A DNA stretch of 64,000 nucleotides from Rhododendron vialii. Its lineage: Eukaryota > Streptophyta > Magnoliopsida > Ericales > Ericaceae. The notes under the pieces are model-generated. The model saw only the letters and a program-made list of their open reading frames with translations, made no database searches and was not told where the DNA came from. The first letter of the stretch is position 1; the number at the start of each line of letters is the position of its first letter. The position numbers were made by a program, and so were the translations under genes. The stretch lies in NCBI RefSeq assembly GCF_030253575.1, contig NC_080562.1, positions 31,327,852-31,391,851 of the forward strand, read 5' to 3'. This document shows positions 1 through 11,900 of the stretch, piece by piece.

Positions 1-112
1 TAAGATAAAATAAGACTATAAAATGGTCTAACCAAATAAGGTAAAATAAGACTACAAAATGCATGGTCTAACCAAATATGATAAAATAAGACTATAAAAT
101 GGTATAAACAAA
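1..112. repeat. short tandem repeat, about 3 copies
   Basis: Three head-to-tail copies of an AT-rich 36-40 bp unit, each containing ATAAAATAAGACTA and ending in a GGTCTAACCAAATA-like stretch. The middle copy has a 4-bp insertion. The array may continue left of the window. Confidence 0.85.
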
Positions 113-170
113 TAGGCACTCACTATTACGAGGGGAAAGAAGGCTTCTTCCCGGCCGCAACCATGTCACG

Positions 171-171
<1 letters not shown>

Positions 172-201
<30 letters not shown>
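172..201. repeat. (TA)n microsatellite
   Basis: Uninterrupted TA dinucleotides. The rest of the stretch up to 1500 is AT-rich intergenic DNA in which I see no gene. Confidence 0.95.
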
Positions 202-204
<3 letters not shown>

Positions 205-1521
205 TAGATAGACGGCAAAATACCACTTGTTTTCATTGAAAATGATCGCAAGATACCATTTAGACCACAAAGTTAAGAAAGATGAATTGTCTTGAATAGG
301 GGTACTACTTTTGAATGAAAATACTGTTTAGACAACAACGTAAACTTACAAAGAATAGGTTATGGGAAATATCTATAGCCTAGTTTTTAAACAAGAAAGA
401 ATTGACTACCAATGAGGGGAAAAAGAGAGACAGACATTTGTTTCTTTTTCTTCAACTTGTTTTTTAATATAAGTCAGAGAGTTTTTTAACATTTTCTTCA
501 ACTTTCTTTTTCATCAGAGGAAATGATTCTCCGTCACAAAAGCCTACCGACGCTGATTCTTTTTAAAAATTCACTAGCCATTTTATTTTGTCATCGTTCT
601 TTTTGTATTATATATATGGAATTTGAATCTTAAAAAATTAAGACACATTTATGAAAAACTAGACTTTCGAAAGTTATTAGAGTAGTTCTTTTTTGTAACC
701 AGACTCACCACCATTGTCTTCGCCTCTCAATCAAGAGAGATTATTCAGTGATTTGAGAGACAAACATATGTGGCTTCGGGTTTCTTTTCCGCCACACAGT
801 ACTAATATAAAATTTATATATTTAGACTCAGCGACACATCAATGTGTAATAGAAAAGAGTCACATCTGAGCATTGTGTAATTGTTCCTCGGTCGGAGAGG
901 GAATGAGTGTGGGGGATGCTGCCAAACACTTCCTCTAAAAACGGGTGTAGAGTGGCTGATTCTGTTTATCATCTGAATAACTCAACAACTGATGGTTTGA
1001 ATCTTCAAAGAACAATCGACGGCTCGAACCCTTCTCAAATTTGTATACAATCAAATCAAATACGAACTATCCATGCCAAACAAAAATGTTGCTCGGCAAC
1101 ATCCCCTGTCCATCGGAGAGAACCCGTCACGTTTTGATTTTGTTGGTAAAATAACCCGTCACGTTAAGTGAACAAAACCCAAGACAAAACGCTAAAACAA
1201 TGGCGGGCGGGCATTATTTTAAGTCAATTAATTTATTACCGTAAAAAACACTGAAAGCTGCAGCAGTTAATAAAATAGTAAGATCTTGTCCAAAAAAAAA
1301 TAAAAAAGTAAGATATACCTCCATTTAGCATCTCAATTATGCTCGTTAAAACCCATTATTAATACTCTAGTTACTAGTATAACCAGACCTTATTAATAGC
1401 ATCTCCCAAATCACCCCAGTTACGTACTAAACCCTTATCAATGAACAACTAATTACTTTATTAAGCGTGCCTAAGCATTCCGTTCGTAGTATTCCAATCC
1501 CCCTTCAATACTTCTCTATTA

Positions 1522-1735
1522 CTCCATCCGTCCCATATTCTTTGTCCGGTTCACAAAACAGAGTGTTAAAAATGATAAATTTTTGCAAGAAAAAATCAAA
1601 AGTTTTTCAACAATTTACTTGATATCAATGAGTATTTTTAATTTGTCAAAAAAGTTTGAATTTTTTCTTGAAAGAATTGTATTATTTTTAACATTCCGTT
1701 TTGCAGACCGGACAAAGAATTCGGGACGGAGGGAG
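1522..1735. mobile_element. Stowaway-like MITE (Tc1/mariner group)
   Basis: Terminal inverted repeats start CTCCATCCGTCCC and end GGGACGGAGGGAG, with paired ATTCTTTGTCCGG / CCGGACAAAGAATTC arms inside. The element is flanked by TA on both sides, the target duplication of Stowaway elements. It is 214 bp and non-coding, and lies upstream of the SRF gene promoter. Confidence 0.85.
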
Positions 1736-2300
1736 TAGTATTTGCTCTCCACGGGAAACTCAATTTTTTTTTTATTGAGACATGCAATTAAAAAGATTTT
1801 CGAAATTACTGCATATTATCTCTACCGATATAAAATTGCTTTTCATTATTTATGAGGGTGAGGTTGTAATTTTCTCTTTCAATTTTTATAGAAAACAAAT
1901 GACAAAAAGTCTACCAATGCAATTTTGTGTCCGGATCCGTTTGATGCACGTGAACTAGTGCGCATCGAATGGCTAAACACGATACTGTCTGGAATTATGT
2001 TCGAAACTTATATTGGTAGCTTCGCTCGAAATAGAATTTCAAGTAAACAAACCGAGACGGATGAAGTACTATAAATTCCGCCAAAATATAACAAATAAAA
2101 ATTATGGTTTTTAAAATGGATTGAAGTAACACATGGCAGCCTATGAACACTGAATAATTACTACTAGTTAGTTATTACTGTACTATCGAACAAGAGATTA
2201 GAGAGACATGGGTAATTAAAAGTCACCGTCCAACTACATGGAAGCCAGCAACCAGATTATCTTAAGTCTCACTTTCCACGCCCCGTTGTTTTTCTAGTCA
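1736..2300 (+). promoter_or_regulatory. putative promoter region of the SRF gene
   Basis: Non-coding stretch immediately upstream of the GA-rich leader of the SRF receptor gene. A palindromic CACGTG G-box core lies at 1947-1952. I cannot see an obvious TATA box close to the GA tracts, so the transcription start is not placed. The regulatory role is inferred from position only. Confidence 0.35.
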
Positions 2301-2307
2301 GAGAATC

Positions 2308-2308
<1 letters not shown>

Positions 2309-2340
<32 letters not shown>

Positions 2341-2359
2341 TGTGTTGTGTCTGTGAAAC

Positions 2360-2388
<29 letters not shown>
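2309..2388 (+). repeat. two (GA)n tracts in the SRF leader
   Basis: Two GA microsatellites (about 2309-2338 and 2361-2388) separated by a TG-rich spacer. GA/CT tracts are common in plant 5' untranslated leaders. Their position just before the CT-rich sequence leading to the SRF start codon suggests they are transcribed. Confidence 0.85.
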
Positions 2389-2391
<3 letters not shown>

Positions 2392-2946
2392 CATACTCTT
2401 TTTGTGTAGTCTTTGGGTCTTCGCGACTTTCTAAACGTCTCGCTTTTCCTTTCCCATCTCCCTCTCCCCCACCCTGTCTCATTGCCAGGTTAGGGTTCTT
2501 CTCTCTCTACTCTAGCATCTTAAGTCCTCTCCACCTCGATTCTCTGCTGTCCTCATTCCCTTCACCCATCTCTGCTCACTTTTCACTTTACTCCCAAATT
2601 TTGCACAAAATCTCCCATCCAACCTCATCATTCACTTGAAATTCGCTCGACATTTGGTCTCTTTTAGGTCCGCACAAGCTCTGTGTAAGCTCGTTAACTT
2701 CTGTTCCAAGGTTCAGTTTTGTTTCCTAGCTGAATTCAAGTAATTGCAAATTCTTTTTGTTCGGTTTTCGTGTTTTCTACTTAAAGTTTAAAAAGCCAAC
2801 TGGAGCTGTGAATTACCCATCAGCGATTAGATCACTGACTTTTTTTTTTGTTTTGATTTTCAGATTGGACGTAGTTTTACGCGCAAGTGATGAGACGAGG
2901 CTCGTAGTAATCAAGTGAATTGAGGAGAAAGGTTGAGTTTAACACA
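2389..2946 (+). other. probable SRF 5' UTR with an intron
   Basis: CT-rich leader containing a plausible 5' UTR intron, with a GTAAGC donor at 2685 and a pyrimidine-rich stretch ending in CAG at 2861-2863. A minimal upstream ORF (ATG at 2890, five codons then TAG) precedes the main start and could damp translation. Both are inferences from splice and codon patterns. Confidence 0.5.
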
Positions 2947-5900
2947 ATGGGGCTCAAGAGATCTGCTATAAGTTGGCTAAACTTGGAGATCTATGTACAC
3001 TTCTATGTGTGGTTTGTTTTGGTATCGGCTGCGCGCAATTCGCTGGGAGATACAAATCCAGCCGATGGTAAGAGCAGACTCGACCGTTTTTTGAGTTTCT
3101 TCGTTTGGTTTTTTTTTTTCCGCTACAGCCCCTCCGCAGGTGGCCCGAAAAGTTGCTGGCGAGGAAAATTGAACTCCTAGGTCCCAGGCCAAGAGGAACG
3201 GTGGATAGGATTTTTGTTGCTAATTTTATGGTTGGTTTAGACGGAAAAGTACACCTCAACTGATATAAACAGCTGTGTTTCGCTTAGCTGAGTTGATTTT
3301 TTTTATTTTTTTTCCTCTCTTCACTTCGTGTTTTATTGGGTTTATATATAATTGATTAGTGTTAGATATTTAACATTTTGAAATTTATTGTTTACGCACT
3401 TTTTTTTCCCCTCACCCGCCGAGCAGAGCACTTTCTACCATTTACCATTTGGGGACATTCAATGGCTCGCAAGATTTTGGAGTCTTGGGCTATTTATGCG
3501 AATTTTGGAGCACTTTTAATAAGTTATAGGTCTAAACCTTCGCTATTGGTGTCTTTCTGTTTTGGGGTATAAGTGCTGAGTTTTCTTTCTTACATGGAGT
3601 ATTTTCTCCTGCTTTTTCCTGTTTTCTTGGCAATGGAGATGAGGGTTGACCAACTCCATTTTGACTTTGCATCCTCTGAGAAATGCAGCTACTTTTCTAT
3701 AAACTTTCAGCTGAAAATGGATTTCTCAAATACCTTGTTTCTTTCCGTATGATTTATTTTTATTCTCTGCTGCGGTTTATATAATCAATTACTTATGTTG
3801 GAGTTACTTTTATTTTGTATCAGTTGCTGCAATTAACAATTTATATATTGCACTTGGAAACCCTCCCATTCCCGGATGGGTATCTTCTGGTGGTGATCCA
3901 TGTGGTGGTGCTTGGCAAGGAGTTGAGTGTAACAACACAAATATAAATTCCATGTAAGGATACCTCTCTTGCTGTATGTCGAACGCAAATATTTATCAGC
4001 AATGCCGACTGTCTATCCTCTTATGCTTATTTGGTTTTGTAGAACCCTTAATGGTGCTAATTTGGGAGGAGAGCTAGGTGATAACTTGGGTTCATTTTCT
4101 TCTATCAGAACGATGTAAGTGCATCTCTCTTTGAGTGCATTTGGTTTTGCCATTTATTTTTGACTAGTGGTATTGCCAAAGCCCCATAGATTCTCCGAGG
4201 ATATTATGTTTGCATATCAACAAGGGGATAATATCTTGTCAAGAATGAAGTTAGAGGGTTATAGGTCCTAACTTCTTCAGGGAAATGTTTTTTGCACTCC
4301 ACTTTCTTATAAACGCACTCCAAAGTCTGTCTTGTAGAGTTTATTACACACAACATAATTTTCAAAGCATACTAAAAGTAAAATGTTGGAGTGCATCTAT
4401 AAGAAAGTGGAGTGTGAAAATCGTTTCCCTTCCTTACCCCCTCGGCCCTCTGTACATATTGATTTTAGGAGGACAATCTATTACTTTTACTCCAACCCTC
4501 ATTTCATAGGTAGAATCATCTAATGATGTTGTGTCATTGTTTTGCGGCAGATCTCTGGAAAACAACCACATTGGGGGTAGTATTCCTTCAAATCTTCCTG
4601 TGACCATGCAGAACTTGTATGTGCTGCCCTATCGTAAATTATTGCGCCTTAGTTAATTTTGTTCATAATATAAGATCTGTGGTTTGTGTTTCCTTTTTCT
4701 GCGTATCAACTAATTCAAAACATATGATAGTCTTTACCTTTGGCAGTTTTCTTTCAGATAACCAGTTTACCGGAAGCATCCCAAGTTCTTTATCCACTCT
4801 AATTGAACTGTCAGCTATGTATGTTTACTGCCCACTTCTTGGTTCGTGAGCTGGAAGTTGTTACCTTTTCCAAAGTGCTTGATTTTCCTGAAGATGTGGT
4901 TCTTTATGTGTTTCAGGTCTCTGAATGCCAACCAATTAACTGGAGAAATACCTGATTCCTTTGAAGGGCTCATTGGATTGATTAATCTGTGGGGAGTTGT
5001 CTCTTTGGCAATCTTTAAATGGCCATGTTTTCTTGTTTAAATTATTGATATATTGGACAAATTATCTTTATGCAGAGATTTATCGAGCAATAATTTGAGT
5101 GGGCAACTCCCAACCTCATTCGAGAAATTGTCATCTCTAACCACCCTGTGAGTATATCCCTGAGTGACTTATTTTGCACCTTCTTCATCTGGGATAACAT
5201 GGCTAATATCTTGATTGACAGTCGTTTGCAGAACAATCAGCTTTTTGGGACTCTTGATGTTTTGCAAGATCTTCCACTCCGAGATTTGTACTCCTCTCCA
5301 GTCTCCACCATGTCACTTTTAATTCTTATATGGTGTTTAATTATTGTAGAAAATAGGTCAATACCTAACTATAGATTGACGAAGGTGGCTGGGTGAGATG
5401 CTGCCATCTCATAGGTTCCTGACTTTCATTTCTTTGAACTTTTCTTTCTGAACAGGAATGTTGAAAATAACTTGTTCAATGGACCTATACCAGAGCAGTT
5501 GCTAAGCATTCCGAATTTCAAGTGAGAGCCATAATATGCATATCTTTGGTGTTTCCTTAGTTCTTTTGTTAAAAGCTATGCATACTTTTTTCAGCATGTT
5601 TTGGGACAAAATTTGACATATATGCCATTTCTAATCTATATGAGGTTTGCTGTGTAGATGATATTTGGTAGTTTTCATTCACTTGATGAATATAACCAGC
5701 TAGATGGTACAAGTACCCCGATGATTAGGTATGGAATGGACGGTCACTTTCTAGATGTTGGGATCTCTCCTTGTAATAGCTTAAGCTTTTCGGTTGGATC
5801 TAAAATTTCTTATTGGTATCAGAGCCGGGCTCATTCCGTCTCATATTTTACAAAGAAAGAATCCACACCCCACGATGAGACTCGGCAAAAAGGTTGAACG

Positions 5901-8900
5901 ATGAATGACGCCAAAATACATGTGACAGGCCATAAAAGTGGCTGCACCTGAGGGAGGATGGTAGATAATACAAGTCCCACATTGATTGGGTATGGAATGG
6001 GTGGTTACTTAATATCGAGTGTTGCAAGCTGCCCACGTTATAGTTTAAGCTTTTGGGTTGGATCTAAAGTTTCTTCAGAAGCAACTATCTGACAACTTGG
6101 GTTCTTGTATTGATATTTTAATTTGTTTACGGGAAGCACCAAACTCGGTAGAAACATGTGACCAGATGCATATTCCTGGAAATCCAACAGGACATCGAAT
6201 CATGCTACCCGATATTGAGAACACTTCTTAACTGCATCTTTGATTACTTATTGCTAGGAAGTCTTATTGATTTGTTGGCCACAATTTTCTGAAAGTTCCC
6301 AATAAGAAGGACTAAATTGAAAGTAACTGAATGGAGGAATCAAATATTAGCACAGCATACATTACCTCTGGCCATGTTGTAGCATGACTTCATGATTAAA
6401 CAGTCACGAATATGTTTATTGATGGCAATCCCATGCCATTTAACCGAAAACTATCTAATTGGCAATCACGTGCCATTTAAACGGAGAGACTAGGACGCTG
6501 GTTCTGTAGTCAGTCACAACTTCTACTAACTTCAAGGCCCCTTGTGGAACCACTTTTTAATGTGTAGTTTCAACCTCATCAGCTACCCATTTTTTTTTTC
6601 TTGAAAAATATAAGATCTCTATACACATTATGATCTGAAAAGGTTGTTGTGGCATGTGGGCTACCCTAGTCTCCAACTGGAAAGGTGACTAACTCAAACT
6701 TCTCCAGCAGGACCAGAACAATAGATTAAGCTCTGATTTTTTGATGCATGCATACACATTTCTATAATTATCTTGAAATTCTGTTGTAGAAGGTTTTAAG
6801 ATTTTTTTACAGGGACTCAGTGTGACAAGTGCATTTAGGGGTAGGCTAATGCATGGTCTAGAGTTTGCTGTTTCAGTTCATTGTTGTTCAAACCTTGCTA
6901 AAATTGCACGGGAAATAGAATGGGTACTTGCCTACTTGGTTGGTGTTGACCCAGGTGACCAAAACGTACGATATCGCATGTAACATGTGTTTTCTTTTCT
7001 TTTTTTTCGCATGTAACATGTGTTTTCTTTTCTTTTTTTTTTTGTTTTTTTGAACGGCAAAACGTAACATGTTTTGCTGCTCATATGTAGACGACTACGT
7101 GTAGTCGTATTGGAGCTTGCCAACCTTATTCCTTATTTTATACACCCTCCATCCATTTTGGGATGTCGCAAAATACATATCTACTTTGAATGTCAAAGCC
7201 AAAAATCTTTAAAATTTTCCAAATACCTTCGTATATGTGTTCGAACATTTGAAAGGTTGAGATAGAGGGACAATTTTGGCAATAAGTACCTTTTGATTGA
7301 CTTAAAGTGCATTAAAGTATGTCTCCTTAAAAAGTTGAAATTTCAAAAAGGGACTGCAAGTGTCGGAGTACTTCCAAGCCACAACAGTCTCCTAGGTGTT
7401 TTGAAAAAGCTTTTTACAAGTTTCCAAGAATCTTTAGAACATTTAGGAGAGGGTTGGGAATATTTCCTCGAAAGATTTGCCTAGCTTTTGAAACAGTTTA
7501 CTGAAAATGATTTGTCCTCTTCAACAAAGTTTCCGGGAACTTGGTGCTGTTTTGGGGCAATATAGAAGTTGTATTGCAGAGTTAGTGTAGACAACCACAA
7601 AAGTTTCTTTGCGTATTTTCCCCCCGTAAGTATAAGGGAAGTGGTCTTCCATTAGATAGGTACCATAATGTTCATCTTATGGAAGATTTGAAATGTGAAA
7701 TACCCCGCAAAAGCATAAACATTGAGTCTTCAGGAACTAATAAAACCATCAAAACTGTATCACCTGGTAATGTTAAGCAAGGCCCAAGGGTAGGTGTAAA
7801 CTCTGAAGCCATAAAGCTTTCCTGCAAGACCCAATATTTTCATGAACTGGTAGTTTATAAACTCTGCCTCTTAAACTAAAGCAGTAACTATGTTTCGTGG
7901 ACTCTCACCTTTTATTGACAATTAATCTTGGAATTGCAGCAGATACATGTACATGTATTATGAAATCACAGAATCACGTCTAGTTCCATGGCAATTTGCA
8001 TGGCTAGGTTTTTTTTAAATGGTAATGTAGGGTGTCCCAGGTCCACTTGCGCGCACCTCGGACTATTCCTTACAGCCCCTCCCATAGCTGTTTCACACAC
8101 TTACCCATGGGGGTGAGGTGGCCCCAAGGGTTTCTGGCAAGAAGAATTGACCCTGAGACCTTGGGAGGGAGCAAACCCCTAAGTCCAAAGCCAAGACCAC
8201 TAAAAAAAAATTTGCATGACTAGTTTTTGTCATGTAGCATTGGTGACATATTGTATATTTGTTTCTGGAGCACTTAGTAACGTGACAAGGGTGGTGAATA
8301 ACACTTACTTACATATGGTGAAGGTTTATGATCTCCTGTATTTAAGTAAATCACTTATTTTGATATATGTTCTAAGCATTTTGTAAATCTCTTTTTTTAT
8401 TGTTCTTAGTTTTGATTTTCGCCATGCAGAAAGGATGGGAACCCATTCAACACTACTGTTGCTCCATTACCTTCACCCACATCCCCAACAACATCAGTTC
8501 CAACCCCACCGGTTGCTGGGGCACCGTCGTCTTCTGGGTCACAGTCTTCTGGACAAACCCATGGGAAAAAGGCTGATGGGCCATCTGCATCAGAGGCATC
8601 AAATTCTACAAGCGCTAGAAAGTACTTAACTACTGGGAGGATAGTTGGGATATCAATCGCTTCGGCGTTGTTATTTGTAATATTGGCATTAGGACTTTTG
8701 CTTTTTATGCCAAGGTGTCTGAGAGGAAGGCGAGACGCTGATAGAATTTCCAAGCGGCATGAAGTAGCTCCTTACGTGAACATTAGAGATAATCCCATGG
8801 ATGGTGGATCACTGGTGCAACCAAGCAATGAAATTGAGAAAGGTTCGTATCTTCACTTTGTTCTCCATTTTTTTTATGTGTCATTTATTTCCTGTTAGGT

Positions 8901-11900
8901 TTCTGGTTATTCAATGATTTACGTCTCTCTTTGAATCTTGGAACAGTTCCCAAAGTACAAGTTCTAAAGCCAAAGGAGGATCATCAACCAGGGCCAAGAA
9001 GGACAAGCTTGATTCCTAAACCATGGAATGAGTCTGAGCCAAATGTGCAAAGAATGAGCGGAATACCAAAAAGCAATAATCATGCAATAGACATGAGAAG
9101 GTTTGATATTGATTCATTGCGTCCACCGCCTCCACCACCACCGACGCTGCCTCCTCCTCCTCCTCCACCACCACCACCTCAATTTGACAAGGTTATTGTA
9201 AATCCGATTGCACCTGCTACAGCAACTACAGAGAGGCCTTCCACCCAAACTCCTCTTCCTCAAATTGCTGTGAAGTCTTACACAATTGCATCTCTTCAAC
9301 AGTACACAAACAGCTTTTCTCAAGAAAATTTTATTGGGTCAGGCATGCTAGGAAATGTATATAGGGCTGAGCTTCCTGATGGAAAGGTTCGAGTCTTGAC
9401 TTAATCCTTCCATTTTCCACTTTTTGTTGCCGTGTTGACAGTTTTCAGTAGCGTACATCATGATGTTAGGTTTTCGGTTTTGATTTTTCTGTTGTCCTTC
9501 CTCCCCCCTTCTCTCACCTCCTTCACATACTTGTTTCCTCTAGCTAATCTTTGAGCTTTGTTGTCAATAATTGAGTTGCACTTGCACCTCATGCTAAAAA
9601 CTGATGTCAAATAGTATGCAAACTGTAGTAATTGGATTAGGAAGGGTCAACAAAGTTACTTCAACTCCTGGCATCTGATTCCTTTTAAGCTTTACCTATT
9701 CGAATTAAGTAACCTTGTTCTTTCAATTTTCTTTCTTATGTTATACAATGTAAAATTGGCGAACCTTATCTGTTTTACACTTGCCTCATTCAGTTATTGA
9801 TAGATCTAGAATTGGGGTTTATGTGACATTTTTGACGTTGTCAGTCATGGAAATCACCAATTGGAGGGTCTTTCTCCTTTGCCCTCTCAGCTTATATCCT
9901 CAAATAATCTGCATCTCATGGAATTTTGAAACTGACTCTTGGTTTGTGTGAATGCTGTTGTAGTTACTCGCTGTTAAGAAACTAGACAAGAGAGCTTCCA
10001 GTCAGCAGAAAGATGCTGAGTTTCTTGATCTGGTGAACCATATAGATCAAATTCGTCATGCTAATGTCGAGGAGCTCATGGGTTATTGTGCGGAGCACGG
10101 GCAAAGGCTTTTGATCTATGAATATTGTAGTAACGGGACACTGCAGGATGCTTTGCATTCAGACGATGGATTCAAGAACCAACTTATGTGGAATACCCGC
10201 ATACGGATGGCCCTTGGAGCTGCAAGAGCCCTAGAGTAAGTAATGCAACTGCTGAATGATTATATTTCGATATGACTGAACAGAGTGCTTCATATAGTAA
10301 GCGGGCAGGCGTGAGTGTTTGGCACTTGTTGACTTTGATACCTTTTTAATGAGAGAAGAAGGTCCATCAGAAAAACTTGTCAAAGGGAGCTTATACAAAG
10401 GCCATTCTCACTATTTTTGAGTCAAAAAATTGTACTCGGAAGTACCAAAGCTAGGTCTTTACAAAACAGTTCATTCACCAGTAATAGAATGGGCCAAGGA
10501 GGGGTGGAAGTAGGCTAGTGATGGAGTCTTGTTTTCTTACTCTTGCAGGAATATCTGCTAAAGAGCGATCTAGTTTTAGGGTTTGAGAGAGCGTTCTCCT
10601 TAATTAGCCCCTTTCATGCCATATGTATTTGACTCTTTGATCCCGATTGTCAGCTGCCGCTTGATAAGATTTTGCCATGATAATTAGAAGAATAATACAA
10701 AAGCAAGGACAAAATAACAAATATGACACTAACTAGAGTGTTTCATGTGGTTATTGACGTTTCTCATTGTTAGATTTCTTAGAGGGTTTCAACCTAAAAC
10801 CAATTGGCAATAGGTGGAGTAACCTCTAGAATATATTAACCAAGCTTGGTTGGCTTAGATGAGCGATATGGGACAAAGTCTAACACTCCCCCTCACGTGC
10901 AGCCCGGATGCACGTGGCTGCACGTGAAGGTGCGAATTGAGCTGACCAGGAGATTTGCTGCTTCGGGCGACGGAGACTTTCCCACGAGAGGTGAGGCCAC
11001 CCAAGAGAGACTTTTCCACGAGAGGTGAGGCCACCCAAGACCTAGCTTTGATACCATGTTAGATATGAGAGAAGATACTTTATTGAATTCGATGATTAAA
11101 ACTTTACAATGAGACCTCTATTTATACAACGGGAGGGAGCCTAACTACAGAAGGGAATCATCCTAATTTTAATGAAATCATATTCAATTACAACCAAAAT
11201 AAAATCAAGGGAATCATTTAATATGGTAACCACATCAGGACATGATTATGATGTTATATGATTACTATATTCTAACACTCATTGTTTATGAAATGAAGGT
11301 ATCTACACGAGGTCTTTGAGCCACCTATTATCCACAGGAACTTCAAATCTGCTAATGTTCTGCTGGATGATGAGCTTTCTGTACACGTCTCTGATTGTGG
11401 TTTGGCTCCTTTAATATCATCAGGCTCCGTTAGCCAGGTTAGTCATGATATTATTATCTTCAACCTGATTAATGACATTTCCGTTCGACCATCAAAGGAA
11501 ATAACTTATAAACTTTACATATAAGTGGGCATATAGTAGTATCGAAAGATTGGACTGTTTAGGGTGAAAGACTGCATTGAGCATCACGGGCAAAGTGAAT
11601 AGAAAGCTTAGTACCCCAGTTAGTTATACTTTGAAGTTGTAGGGTTTGGCTCCAATGATTTTAAGAGAACCAAGTCTAGGAATAGGTGTGTCATATTTAG
11701 GAGTTTGGAATGTGTGCTGGATGCTCAATTAAGGGAGAAAAGAAAGAAAGAACAAAAGAGTTATAGATGTTCCTGCTTGCATTATGTTATGTCTTGTTCA
11801 TGAGTGCTTCAATGAATATATAGGTCTAAGGTGATCTTTTAGGTTAGACCATTGAGATTCGATGGTCGTTGGAGTTTGGTTTTTACTCTTGCTCATTGAT

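Noticed and set aside
5814..5825. TGGTATCAGAGC read as part of a tRNA gene
   Set aside because: No cloverleaf surrounds it. It is the complement of the tRNA-Met 3' end, the primer site of an LTR element.
8406..8753. 115-codon minus-strand frame
   Set aside because: Antisense shadow of SRF exon 10.
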